NCBI GenBank assembly: GCA_036375275.1
Contig: DASUSF010000433.1
Location: forward strand, 1-9,144
Direction: 5' to 3'
Origin: DASUSF01 sp036375275
GTDB taxonomy: Bacteria > Pseudomonadota > Alphaproteobacteria > Geminicoccales > Geminicoccaceae
DNA length: 9,144 bases
Part shown: positions 1 to 7,148 of the stretch, one piece after another
Position numbering within the stretch: position 1 is the first letter of the stretch
How the letters are laid out: each line of letters opens with the position of its first letter
Notes under the pieces: generated by a model
Told to the model about the DNA's origin: nothing
Databases searched by the model: none
Seen by the model: the letters and a program-made list of their open reading frames with translations, nothing else
Translations under genes and position numbers: made by a program

Positions 1-1
1 C

Positions 2-1369
2 GGCCAGCGGGCGGAGACCCTGCTCGCCCACCTCGCGGCCTACAAGCTCGGCGCCGTGGCGCTGCCGTTGTTCACGCTGTTCGGCCCCGACGCGCTCGCC
101 TTCCGCCTCCGGGACAGCGGCGCCCGGGCCGTCGTCACCGACGGCGCGGGCGCGGAGAAGCTCCGCGAGATCCGGGACGACCTCCCCGACCTCGAGACGG
201 TCTGGATCGTGGACCACGCCGGCGCGGACGGCCTGGAGCGGGCGCTCGAGCAGGCGTCCGACGCGTTCGCCCCAGTCGAGACGCTGGCGGACGACCCGGC
301 GGTCCTGATCTACACCTCGGGCACCACGGGCAACCCCAAGGGCGCCCTCCACGCGCACCGGTTCCTGCTCGGCCACCTGCCGGGCGTGCAGCTCCCGAAC
401 CGCTTCTTCCCGCAGCCCGGCGACCGCTTCTGGACCCCGGCCGACTGGGCCTGGATCGGCGGGCTGATGGACGTCCTGATGGCGAGCCTCCACTTCGGCG
501 TGCCGGTGCTGGCGAGCCGGGCGGCGAGGTTCGATCCCGAGCAGGCGGTCGCCCTGATGGCGCGGCACGACATCCGGAACGTGTTCTTTCCGCCGACCGC
601 GCTCCGCCTGCTCCGCCAGGCGGGCGTCCGGCCGCTCGACGCGGGCGTCCGGCTCCGCTCCCTCGCGTCCGGCGGCGAGAAGCTCGGCGACGACGTGATC
701 GAGTGGGGCCTGGACGCCTTCGGGCTGGTGATCGACGAGTTCTACGGCCAGACCGAATGCAACGTCGTGGTGTGCGGCAACAGCGACCTGTTCGAGCGGC
801 GTTCGGGGAGCATGGGGCGGGCGGTGCCGGGCCACGAGGTCCTGGTCCTGGACCAGGAGGGCGAGCCACTGCCGGCGGGCGAGCGCGGCGAGATCGGGGT
901 GATGTCGCCCGACCCCGTGATGTTCCTCGGCTACTGGAACAATCCGGACGCCACCGCCGCCAAGTACCGCGGCCCCTGGCTGATGACCGGCGACCTCGGG
1001 ATGATGGACCGGGACGGCTACATCACCTACCTCGGTCGCGCGGACGACCTGATCCTCTCCGCCGGGTACCGGATCGGCCCGGCCGAGATCGAGGACTGCC
1101 TGAACCGGCACCCGGCGGTCGGCCAGTCGGCGGTCATCGGTGCGCCGGACCCGACCCGGGGAGAGGTCGTCAAGGCGTTCGTGGTGCTCCGGCCCGGCGC
1201 CGTCCCCGACGACGACCTGAAGCGCTCGATCCAGGATTTCGTCCGGCAGCGTCTCGCCGCCTACGAGTACCCGCGCGCGATCGAGTTCCTGGACGCCCTG
1301 CCGCTGACCGCGACCGGCAAGGTCCGCCGGCTCGATCTGCGCGAGCGGGAGCGTCGGGGCGGTGGCTGA
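2..1369 (+). CDS. AMP-forming acyl-CoA synthetase, 5' end cut off
   Basis: ANL-superfamily adenylating enzyme that activates a carboxylic acid with ATP and loads it onto CoA through an acyl-AMP intermediate; presumably cytosolic. The frame is open from base 2, so the true start lies outside the window. About 455 residues are visible; relatives are usually about 540-560, so roughly 90 N-terminal residues are missing. Visible core motifs: the phosphate-binding loop YTSGTTGNPKG (bases 311-343), DEFYGQTE (734-757), TGDLG (986-1000), the hinge region YLGRADDLILSAGYRIGPAE (from about 1028), and the C-terminal PLTATGKVRR, whose catalytic Lys is encoded at 1319-1321. All key residues are present, so the visible part looks functional. 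The wording around GQTECN and SMGRAVPG resembles acetyl-CoA/medium-chain (ACSM-like) synthetases, but the substrate cannot be fixed from sequence. A GTG at 56 is internal and not the start. Confidence 0.95.
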   Translation, partial: GQRAETLLAHLAAYKLGAVALPLFTLFGPDALAFRLRDSGARAVVTDGAGAEKLREIRDDLPDLETVWIVDHAGADGLERALEQASDAFAPVETLADDPAVLIYTSGTTGNPKGALHAHRFLLGHLPGVQLPNRFFPQPGDRFWTPADWAWIGGLMDVLMASLHFGVPVLASRAARFDPEQAVALMARHDIRNVFFPPTALRLLRQAGVRPLDAGVRLRSLASGGEKLGDDVIEWGLDAFGLVIDEFYGQTECNVVVCGNSDLFERRSGSMGRAVPGHEVLVLDQEGEPLPAGERGEIGVMSPDPVMFLGYWNNPDATAAKYRGPWLMTGDLGMMDRDGYITYLGRADDLILSAGYRIGPAEIEDCLNRHPAVGQSAVIGAPDPTRGEVVKAFVVLRPGAVPDDDLKRSIQDFVRQRLAAYEYPRAIEFLDALPLTATGKVRRLDLRERERRGGG

Positions 1370-1376
1370 TCCGCCC

Positions 1377-1394
1377 CTCCGGAACGTCCCGGAG
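1377..1394 (+). terminator. Stem-loop after the acyl-CoA synthetase gene
   Basis: CTCCGG (1377-1382) and CCGGAG (1389-1394) form a perfect 6-bp stem with a 6-base loop, starting 7 bases after the synthetase stop codon. No T-run follows (the next bases are CTTCC), so intrinsic termination would be weak. It may instead be one arm of the structured leader of the next gene. Confidence 0.3.
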
Positions 1395-1435
1395 CTTCCA
1401 GCCGTTGGCTCAGCAACGAGCGCGGGATCTGGAAG
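1395..1435 (+). promoter_or_regulatory. Structured leader pairing with the DUF1206 ribosome binding site
   Basis: CTTCCAG (1395-1401) is the exact reverse complement of CTGGAAG (1429-1435). Inside this pair, CGTTG (1403-1407) and CAACG (1414-1418) form a second perfect stem with a 6-base loop. The right outer arm includes GGAAG of the probable Shine-Dalgarno sequence GGAAGG (1431-1436), 5 bases before the ATG at 1442. Folded RNA would mask that site. The repeats are seen directly; a regulatory role is inference, and short GC-rich stems can arise by chance. Confidence 0.35.
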
Positions 1436-1441
1436 GCGAGG

Positions 1442-2263
1442 ATGGCAGAGAGCGAGATCGGCAGCGGCGTAACCATGCTGGCGAGGGCCGGCTATGCCGC
1501 GCGCGGGGTGGTCTACATCATCATCGGCTACTTCGCGGTGCTGGCGGCCTGGGGCGGCGGCGGTGGGCAGACCACCGACAGCAAGGGCGCGCTCCTCTCG
1601 CTGCTCGACGAGCCGTTCGGCACCGTCCTGCTCGGGATCGTGGCCGTCGGCCTGATCGGCTACGCCCTCTGGCGGCTCATCCAGGGGGCGATGGACACCG
1701 ACGGCCACGGCAGCGACGCCAAGGGCCTCGCGATCCGGGGCGGCCTCCTGATCAGCGCCGTCACCCATGTCCTGCTCGCCATCTTCGCCTTCAGCCTGAT
1801 CTTCGGCTGGGGATCGGGCGGCGGGGGAGGCGGCGGCGGAGGGACCCAGGACTGGACCGCCTGGCTAATGCGGCAGCCCTACGGACGCTGGCTGGTCGCA
1901 CTGGTCGGGCTCGCGGTCCTCGGGGCGGGCATCGCGCACATCGTCAAGGGCTGGAAGGCGAAGTTCGAGAAGTACCTCAGGATGGATCGCCAGAAGCTCG
2001 ACACCGCCCGCCCGATCTGCCGCTTCGGCCTGATCGCACGGGGCGTGGTGTTCCTGATCATCGGCGCCCTCTTCCTGGTCGCCGCCTGGCAGATCGATCC
2101 GAGCCAGGCGCAAGGCCTGGCCGGCGCTCTCCAAACCCTGCAGGAGCAGGCCTACGGCTGGGTTCTGCTCGGGGTCATCGCGCTCGGCCTCGTCGCCTTC
2201 GGGATCTACAGCCTGATCGAGGCGATCTGGCGGAACATCGATCACCCGTTTGCCGAAGTCTGA
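1442..2263 (+). CDS. DUF1206 domain six-helix membrane protein
   Basis: A 273-residue inner-membrane protein matching the DUF1206 pattern: three tandem repeats, each with two transmembrane helices. Predicted helices lie at about residues 18-37, 62-82, 98-122, 150-168, 196-216 and 238-260. The signature ARAGYAARGVVYIIIG (14-29) recurs as CRFGLIARGVVFLIIG (193-208), and the middle copy begins near residue 95. The function of the family is unknown; no catalytic or transport motif is visible. Oddities: poly-glycine stretches follow helix 1 (residues 38-42) and helix 3 (126-134, nine Gly). The ATG start is supported by GGAAGG 5 bases upstream. It lies 72 bases after the acyl-CoA synthetase gene in the same direction and is convergent with htpG, so it either ends that operon or is transcribed alone. 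The family assignment is strong; the role is unknown. Confidence 0.9.
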   Translation: MAESEIGSGVTMLARAGYAARGVVYIIIGYFAVLAAWGGGGGQTTDSKGALLSLLDEPFGTVLLGIVAVGLIGYALWRLIQGAMDTDGHGSDAKGLAIRGGLLISAVTHVLLAIFAFSLIFGWGSGGGGGGGGGTQDWTAWLMRQPYGRWLVALVGLAVLGAGIAHIVKGWKAKFEKYLRMDRQKLDTARPICRFGLIARGVVFLIIGALFLVAAWQIDPSQAQGLAGALQTLQEQAYGWVLLGVIALGLVAFGIYSLIEAIWRNIDHPFAEV

Positions 2264-2287
2264 GGCCCGGCCGCTCCCCCGGCGAGG

Positions 2288-2302
2288 CCCTTCCCGCAAG
2301 GG
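2288..2302. terminator. Small hairpin between convergent genes
   Basis: CCCTT (2288-2292) and AAGGG (2298-2302) form a 5-bp stem with a 5-base loop in the 45-base gap between the DUF1206 and htpG stop codons. It could serve either strand. There is no T-tract on either side, so this is a weak candidate for a bidirectional transcript end. Confidence 0.2.
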
Positions 2303-2308
2303 TGCCGC

Positions 2309-4225
2309 TCAGGCGGCGAGGCCGCGCGCCAGGAACGCGCTCATCCGCCGCGAGAAGGCGCCCGGGTCGGCGAGCGGCTCGCCCTCGACGATCCTCGCCT
2401 GATCGAGCAGCAGCTCGGCGAGATCGCCGAGGGCGTCGCGCTCGCTCTCCTTCTCCGCAAGCGCCGCCATCCGGCGGATCAGGCCGTGCTTCGGGTTGAT
2501 CTCGAGGATCCGCTTCGAGAGCTCGCCCAGCTGCTGGTGCTGCTTCAGGAAGCGCTCGAGCCGGAGATCCATGCCGTGCTCGGGCGCGACCAGGCAGACC
2601 GCGCTCTCGGTCAGGCGCTTCGACGCGCGCACGTCGCTGACCCGCTCGCCGAGGCGCTCCTTGATCAGCGCGATCAGGCGGTCGAGGTCCGCGCCCTCGA
2701 CCGGCGGCTGGTCGTCCACCGCCGTCTTCGCCTCGTCTTCGCCGTCACCGCCGATGGTCGAGAGGTCGACGTCGCCGCGGGTCAGCGAGCGGAACCGCTT
2801 GTCCTTGAAGTCGTGGACCGCCTCCGTCCAGAACTCGTCGATCGGATCGGTCAGGAGCAGGACGTCGACCCCCTTCGCCCGGCACCCTTCGAGCTGCGGG
2901 CTCGAGCGCAACGCCCCGGCATCCTCGCCGCTGATCGTGTAGATCGCCTCCTGCCCCGGCTTCATCGCCTGGACGTACTCCTCGAGGCTGATCCAGCCGT
3001 CGCCCGCGGCGTGCCTGAAGCGGGTCAGCTCGAGCAGCCTGCCGCGCTGCTCGTGGTCCTCGTACAGGCCCTCCTTGAGCACCGGCCCGAAGTTCTCCCA
3101 GAACGCCGTGTAGTCGCCGTCCTCGGCCGCGGCGCGCTTGGCCAGCTCGTCGAGCAGGCGCTTGACCAGGGCGCTCCGGATCCGCGCCAGCACCGGCGAG
3201 TGCTGGAGCGTCTCGCGGCTGACGTTGAGCTGCAGGTCCTCGCTGTCGACCACGCCGCGCACGAAGCGGAGATACCGGGGCATCAGCCCCTCGAGCTCCT
3301 CCGTGATGAACACCCGCCGGACGTACAGCTTGACCCCCTGGCGCTTCGTCGGGTCGTAGAGGTCGAAGGGCCTGGTCGACGGCACGAACAGGAGCGCCTG
3401 GTAGGTCAGCACGCCTTCCGCCTGGACGTGGAGCCGCGCCCAGGGCTCGTCGAAGGCGTGGGCGATGTGGTGGTAGAACTCCTTGTACTGCTCGTCCGTG
3501 ATCTCGCCCTTGGGCCGGGTCCAGAGCGCGCTCGCCTGGTTGATCTTCTGGGGCTCGGCGGCCGCCTCGCCATCGGCCTTGCTCCTGGCCGGGTCCGGCT
3601 CGAGCACGATCGGCTGCGCGATGTGGTCGCTGTAGCTCCTGATCACCTGCCGGAGCCGCCACTCGTCGAGGAACTCTTTGGCGTCGTCGCGGAGCTTCAG
3701 GGTCACGGTCGTGCCCCGTGGCGCGCCGGCCGCGGCCTCCTCGACCGTGAAGCCGTTCCGCCCGTCCGAGACCCAGCGCCATGCGTGCTCATCGCCGGCC
3801 TTGCGCGAGACGACCTCCACCTGTTCGGCGACCATGAACGCCGAATAGAAGCCGACCCCGAACTGGCCGATCAGCTTGACGTCCCTCGCGGTGTCGCCGG
3901 ACAGCCCGGCGGCGAACCGCTGGGTGCCCGAACGGGCGATCGTGCCGAGGTTGGCGACCAGCTCGTCGCGGCTCATGCCGATGCCGTTGTCGCGGATGGC
4001 GAGCGTGCCGGCCGTGCCGTCGGGGCGGATTCGGATCTGGAGCTCGCTGTCGCCGTCGAGCAGGTCGGGCGCGGTCAGGGCGAGGTAGCGCAGCCGGTCG
4101 CAGGCGTCCGACGCGTTCGAGACCAGCTCGCGCAGGAAGATCTCGCGATGCTGGTAGAGCGAGTTGATGACCAGATCGAGCACCCGGCCGACTTCGGCTT
4201 CGAACGGCTGCACCTCGGCGCTCAT
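2309..4225 (-). CDS. htpG: Molecular chaperone HtpG (bacterial Hsp90)
   Basis: Cytosolic ATP-dependent chaperone of 638 residues, the normal bacterial Hsp90 length; it works as a dimer, helping remodel client proteins with DnaK. The N-terminal GHKL ATPase domain (about 1-215) has the catalytic Glu33 and Asn37 in REIFLRELVSNASDACDRL, Asp79 in DNGIGM (79-84), LGTIARSGT (93-101) and the lid/glycine motif GQFGVGFYSAF (120-130). The middle domain carries the ATPase-supporting Arg337 in LNVSRETLQ (333-341). The C-terminal dimerisation domain follows, with no MEEVD tail, as expected for bacteria. The linker after residue 210 is short and Ala/Glu-rich. The ATG is preceded by AGGAGGA (4231-4237 read on the minus strand) at ideal spacing. 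A heat-shock-like promoter lies about 50-75 bases upstream of the start codon, and the gene is divergent from the RNA helicase. No defects seen. Confidence 0.98.
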   Translation of the reverse strand: MSAEVQPFEAEVGRVLDLVINSLYQHREIFLRELVSNASDACDRLRYLALTAPDLLDGDSELQIRIRPDGTAGTLAIRDNGIGMSRDELVANLGTIARSGTQRFAAGLSGDTARDVKLIGQFGVGFYSAFMVAEQVEVVSRKAGDEHAWRWVSDGRNGFTVEEAAAGAPRGTTVTLKLRDDAKEFLDEWRLRQVIRSYSDHIAQPIVLEPDPARSKADGEAAAEPQKINQASALWTRPKGEITDEQYKEFYHHIAHAFDEPWARLHVQAEGVLTYQALLFVPSTRPFDLYDPTKRQGVKLYVRRVFITEELEGLMPRYLRFVRGVVDSEDLQLNVSRETLQHSPVLARIRSALVKRLLDELAKRAAAEDGDYTAFWENFGPVLKEGLYEDHEQRGRLLELTRFRHAAGDGWISLEEYVQAMKPGQEAIYTISGEDAGALRSSPQLEGCRAKGVDVLLLTDPIDEFWTEAVHDFKDKRFRSLTRGDVDLSTIGGDGEDEAKTAVDDQPPVEGADLDRLIALIKERLGERVSDVRASKRLTESAVCLVAPEHGMDLRLERFLKQHQQLGELSKRILEINPKHGLIRRMAALAEKESERDALGDLAELLLDQARIVEGEPLADPGAFSRRMSAFLARGLAA

Positions 4226-4237
4226 GATCGTCCTCCT

Positions 4238-4249
4238 GGTCCGCGGACC
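4238..4249. repeat. 12-bp perfect palindrome in the htpG leader
   Basis: GGTCCGCGGACC reads the same on both strands and abuts the htpG Shine-Dalgarno sequence. In DNA it could be a dimer-protein site; in RNA it can fold as a 4-bp stem with a CGCG loop directly before the ribosome binding site. The palindrome is seen; a function is not shown, and chance is possible at this base composition. Confidence 0.4.
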
Positions 4250-4273
4250 GCTGCCTCCCCCGGTTGAGGCGCG

Positions 4274-4302
4274 ATGTAGTCAGGCGCCTCGGGACGTTCA
4301 AG
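4274..4302 (-). promoter_or_regulatory. Probable heat-shock-type promoter of htpG
   Basis: On the minus strand CTTGAA (4302-4297) is followed after exactly 17 bases by CTACAT (4279-4274). CTTGAA is the core -35 element of RpoH (sigma-32) promoters, and the -10 is a partial match to the heat-shock consensus. The same bases also read as a weaker sigma-70 site, TTGAAC-N17-TACATC. Transcription would start near 4266, giving a leader of about 40 bases before the htpG ATG. htpG is a classic RpoH target, which supports this reading. Confidence 0.5.
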
Positions 4303-4329
4303 AAGGCCGCCGGGGCCACCGCCGGCCGC

Positions 4330-4361
4330 CCCTTGACCAGCGGGGCGTGGGCAAGCCATCT
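4330..4361 (+). promoter_or_regulatory. Possible heat-shock-type promoter of the helicase/S4 operon
   Basis: CCCTTGAC (4330-4337) matches 7 of 8 bases of the E. coli sigma-32 element CCCTTGAA. After 16 bases, AGCCATCT (4354-4361) matches CCATNT of CCCCATNT. The weakness is position: transcription would begin near 4368, leaving an almost leaderless message for the ATG at 4372 and excluding most of the GGAG at 4364-4367. No convincing sigma-70 promoter was seen for this operon in the gap. Confidence 0.25.
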
Positions 4362-4371
4362 CTGGAGCGTC

Positions 4372-6855
4372 ATGGCGTTGTTTGCAGGTGATCGGCCGAA
4401 GGTGATGGCGGTCCTCGGGCCGACCAACACCGGCAAGACGCATTTCGCGGTCGAGCGCATGCTGGCGCACGGCAGCGGCATGATCGGCTGCCCGCTCCGT
4501 CTTCTCGCCCGCGAGATCTACGACCGGATCGCCGCGGTGCGCGGCGCCGGCGCTGTGGCCTTGATCACCGGCGAGGAGCGGATCCAGCCGCCCGGCGCCC
4601 GCTACTGGGTGGCGACGGTCGAGGCGATGCCGCTGGAGCAGGACGTCGCCTTCCTCGCCGTCGACGAGATCCAGCTCGCCGCCGATCGCGAGCGCGGCCA
4701 CGTGTTCACCGACCGCCTCCTGCACGCGCGGGGCCGCGAGGAGACCATCTTCCTCGGCGCCGACACCATCCGGCCGCTGCTCAGGCGGCTCGTGCCCGAG
4801 GCGGAGGTGATCAGCCGGCCCCGCTTCTCCACCCTGCGCTACGCAGCGCCGGTCAAGGTCACCCGTCTGCCGCGGCGGAGCGCGCTGGTCGCCTTCACCA
4901 CCCAGGACGTCTACACGCTCGCGGAAGTGGTCCGGCGCCACCGCGGTGGCGCGGCGGTGGTGCTGGGCGCGCTCAGCCCGCGCACCCGGAACGCCCAGGT
5001 CGGCCTCTATCAGGCCGGCGAGGTCGACTACCTGATCGCCACCGACGCGATCGGCATGGGCCTCAACATGGACGTCGCCCACGTCGCGCTCGCGAGCCTG
5101 GTCAAGTTCGACGGCCGCGAGAGACGACGCCTGCACGCCAGCGAGATCGCGCAGATCGGCGGCCGCGCCGGGCGCCACATGCAGGACGGGAGCTTCGGTA
5201 CCACCCAGGAGGTGGGAGGCCTCGATCCAAAGACGATCGAGCAGGTCGAGGGCCACGTCTTCCCGCCGCTGAAGCAGCTCCGCTACCGCAACTCGGCGCT
5301 CGACTTCTCTTCGCTCGAGGCGCTGCTCGCCGCCCTCGACGCGGAGCCGCCGACGCCCTTCCTGATCAAGACCCGGGGCGCCATCGACGACCTCAGCCTG
5401 AAGCTGCTCGCCCGGCGCGACGCGGTGCGCGAGCGGACGACCGGCCCCGCCGGCGTCCGGCTGCTCTGGTCGGTCTGCCAGATCCCGGACTTCCGCAAGA
5501 CCCTGACCGACGCGCACCTGCACCTTCTGGAGCGGGTCTTCCGTCACCTCGCCGACCGGGGCCGGCTGCCGACCGACTGGGTCGCCGATCAGGTCGCCCG
5601 GCTGGAGCGGACCGACGGCGACATCGACAGCCTGATCGCCCGGCTCGCGCACGTCCGGACCTGGACCTACGTCGCCCACCGGGCCGACTGGCTGGACGAT
5701 TCGGCGCACTGGCAGGAGCGCGCGCGGGCGGTCGAGGATCGGCTCTCGGACGCGCTCCACGACCGCCTGACCCAGCGCTTCGTCGACCGGCGGACCCAGG
5801 CGCTGCTCAGGAGCCTGCAGGCGGGGGGGCCGCTCGCGGAGATCGAGGACGACGGCTCGATCATGGTCGAGAGCGACCGGGTCGGCCGGGTGGTCGGGCT
5901 CGAGCTGCACCTCGAAGGGGCCGGGGTCGATCTCGAGCGGCGCACCCTGGTGATGGCCGCCCGGCGTGCCGCCGGCCCCGAGCTGAAACGACGGCTCAGG
6001 GGGCTGATCGCCGCCGCGGACGAGGCGTTCGAGCTCGATGACCGGGGCCGCGTGCTGTGGCGGACCGGCCAGCGGGAGGCGGCCGTGGTGGCGGTGCTCA
6101 GGGCGGGAGCGATGCCGCTAGCGCCGCGCCTCGAGCTCCGCGTCGCCGACAGCCTCGGCGGCCAGGCGCGGGATCTGGTCCGCCGCCGCCTCGCCCGCTG
6201 GCTGGACGCGCGGATCGCACGGCTCGCCGGTCCTCTCCGCCGGCTCGGGGCGGCGGAGCTCGACGGGCCGGGCCGCGGCCTCGCCTTCCTGGTGACGGAG
6301 GGTCTCGGCAACGTCCGCGCCGGCGAGGCCAGAAGCATGGTCCGCGCCCTCGGACCGCACGATCGGGCGCGCCTCGGCGGGCTCGGCGTCCGCTTCGGGG
6401 TCCGCCATCTGTATCTTCCGGCGATGCTCAAGGCGCCGGCGGTGACGCTCCGTGCCTGCCTGTTCGGCGTCTGGCTGGATCATCCGGTGCCGCCGCCGCC
6501 GCCCGGGCGCGTGACCTTCAGGGGCGGCGCTTACGGCGCGAGCGTGGCCGAGGGGACCGGTTTCGAGGTGCTGGGCGGGTTCCACGTCCGGATCGACATG
6601 GTCGAACGCGTCGCGGCGCGGTTGCGCGCGCTCGCCCGGGGCGGCCCGTTCACGCTGGACGCCGAGCTGATGGCGCTCCTCGGGCTCGCCGAGCGCGACC
6701 TCCGGCTCGTGGTCGAGGCGCTCGGCTACGAGAGCGACAGCGAGGGGCGGTTCACGGTTCGGACCCGGCGCCGGTCCCGGCCAGCGGGCCGGCGGCGGCC
6801 AGCACGGCCGGATTCGCCGTTCGCGGTGCTCGACAAGCTCAGGCGGAGCGGATGA
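4372..6855 (+). CDS. SUV3-like superfamily 2 RNA helicase
   Basis: An 827-residue ATP-dependent helicase related to mitochondrial SUV3, the RNA helicase that feeds the degradosome; the bacterial role is little studied. Domain 1 has Walker A GPTNTGKT (16-23), LLAREIYDR (44-52), TGEER (66-70) and the DEIQ box (98-101), in place of DEAD. Domain 2 has LIATDAIGMGLNMD (221-234) and the arginine-finger motif QIGGRAGR (261-268). The remaining roughly 530 residues have no motif I recognise, ending in a basic tail (RTRRRSRPAGRRRPARP from 797) and a terminal SPFAVLDKL. I chose ATG 4372, 11 bases before the helicase core starts, with GGAG just upstream; a TTG at 4264 in the same frame would add 36 atypical residues and run through the htpG promoter. 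The stop overlaps the next gene's ATG (ATGA), so the two are translationally coupled. Divergent from htpG. Confidence 0.93.
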   Translation: MALFAGDRPKVMAVLGPTNTGKTHFAVERMLAHGSGMIGCPLRLLAREIYDRIAAVRGAGAVALITGEERIQPPGARYWVATVEAMPLEQDVAFLAVDEIQLAADRERGHVFTDRLLHARGREETIFLGADTIRPLLRRLVPEAEVISRPRFSTLRYAAPVKVTRLPRRSALVAFTTQDVYTLAEVVRRHRGGAAVVLGALSPRTRNAQVGLYQAGEVDYLIATDAIGMGLNMDVAHVALASLVKFDGRERRRLHASEIAQIGGRAGRHMQDGSFGTTQEVGGLDPKTIEQVEGHVFPPLKQLRYRNSALDFSSLEALLAALDAEPPTPFLIKTRGAIDDLSLKLLARRDAVRERTTGPAGVRLLWSVCQIPDFRKTLTDAHLHLLERVFRHLADRGRLPTDWVADQVARLERTDGDIDSLIARLAHVRTWTYVAHRADWLDDSAHWQERARAVEDRLSDALHDRLTQRFVDRRTQALLRSLQAGGPLAEIEDDGSIMVESDRVGRVVGLELHLEGAGVDLERRTLVMAARRAAGPELKRRLRGLIAAADEAFELDDRGRVLWRTGQREAAVVAVLRAGAMPLAPRLELRVADSLGGQARDLVRRRLARWLDARIARLAGPLRRLGAAELDGPGRGLAFLVTEGLGNVRAGEARSMVRALGPHDRARLGGLGVRFGVRHLYLPAMLKAPAVTLRACLFGVWLDHPVPPPPPGRVTFRGGAYGASVAEGTGFEVLGGFHVRIDMVERVAARLRALARGGPFTLDAELMALLGLAERDLRLVVEALGYESDSEGRFTVRTRRRSRPAGRRRPARPDSPFAVLDKLRRSG

Positions 6856-7124
6856 GCGAAGACGCCGCCGCCCTTCGCCTCGACAAGTGGCTCTTTTTCG
6901 CGCGTTTCTTCAAGACCCGTGCGCTCGCGGCCGAGATGGTCGCGCGCGGCCGGCTGCGCATCAACAACGTCGTGATCAAGAAGGCGCACTACCGGGTGCG
7001 GGCGGGCGACGTCCTCACGTTTCCCCAGGCCGGCGAGATCCGGGTCGTCCGGGTGCTCATGGTCGGCGACCGGCGAGGCCCGGCGAGCAAGGCCCGGATG
7101 CTCTACGAATCGCTTGAGGTGTAG
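6852..7124 (+). CDS. S4-domain RNA-binding protein, Hsp15-like
   Basis: A 90-residue basic cytosolic protein made largely of one S4 RNA-binding fold (about residues 8-55): LRLDKWLFFARFFKTRALA (8-26), then GRLRINNVVIKK (33-44) and HYRVRAGDVLTF (46-57). E. coli Hsp15 (HslR) has the same fold, is about 133 residues, is heat-induced, and rescues stalled 50S subunits carrying nascent chains; this protein lacks most of the longer C-terminal helix, ending at SKARMLYESLEV. The start ATG shares bases with the helicase stop codon, and GGCGGAGCGG upstream gives a modest ribosome site. The coupling suggests that the helicase and this protein act on the same RNA or ribosomal substrate. In several alphaproteobacteria I recall fdxA and carD following this pair; here a DUF4331 gene follows instead. 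Confidence 0.93.
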   Translation: MSEDAAALRLDKWLFFARFFKTRALAAEMVARGRLRINNVVIKKAHYRVRAGDVLTFPQAGEIRVVRVLMVGDRRGPASKARMLYESLEV

Positions 7125-7142
7125 AACCGGCGGGCCGATAAA
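7114..7142 (+). promoter_or_regulatory. Candidate sigma-70 promoter for the DUF4331 operon
   Basis: TTGAGG (7114-7119) and GATAAA (7137-7142) are separated by exactly 17 bases; each matches 4 of 6 consensus positions. The -35 element lies in the last codons of the S4 gene. Transcription would start near 7149, about 64 bases before the DUF4331 ATG. This would separate the exported module from the helicase operon. Confidence 0.35.
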
Positions 7143-7148
7143 GGAGGA
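7141..7148 (+). other. Orphan Shine-Dalgarno-like sequence
   Basis: AAGGAGGA is a near-perfect anti-16S match but has no ATG, GTG or TTG within the usual 5-12 bases downstream. The nearest start is a GTG at 7175, 26 bases away, opening a frame that overlaps the DUF4331 gene and looks non-coding. The DUF4331 ATG at 7213 has its own GGGAG (7202-7206). It may be chance, a ribosome standby site, or a relic of a lost start. Confidence 0.3.

Noticed and set aside
703..2499. 598-codon plus-strand frame spanning three genes
   Set aside because: Arg/Gly/Pro-rich out-of-frame reading of the synthetase and DUF1206 genes, also running into htpG antisense; no recognisable protein.
2486..4267. Long plus-strand open frame (593 codons) opposite htpG
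   Set aside because: Arg/Glu/Val/Leu-rich shadow with no domain; the opposite strand is an intact Hsp90.
4264..4371. TTG at 4264 as the helicase start (36 extra residues)
   Set aside because: It has no good ribosome site, would pass through the htpG promoter, and the helicase family begins close to the Walker A motif, as from ATG 4372.
4222..5910. Long minus-strand open frame (562 codons) opposite the helicase gene
   Set aside because: Its translation is low-complexity in Asp, Arg, Gly, Pro and Val, with no motif; it is the usual antisense shadow in GC-rich DNA. The plus strand encodes clear helicase motifs.
6777..6792. CCGGCC/GGCCGG stem near the helicase C-terminus
   Set aside because: It is made of Arg/Ala/Gly/Pro codons in the basic tail; short GC stems are expected in such sequence and there is no T-run.
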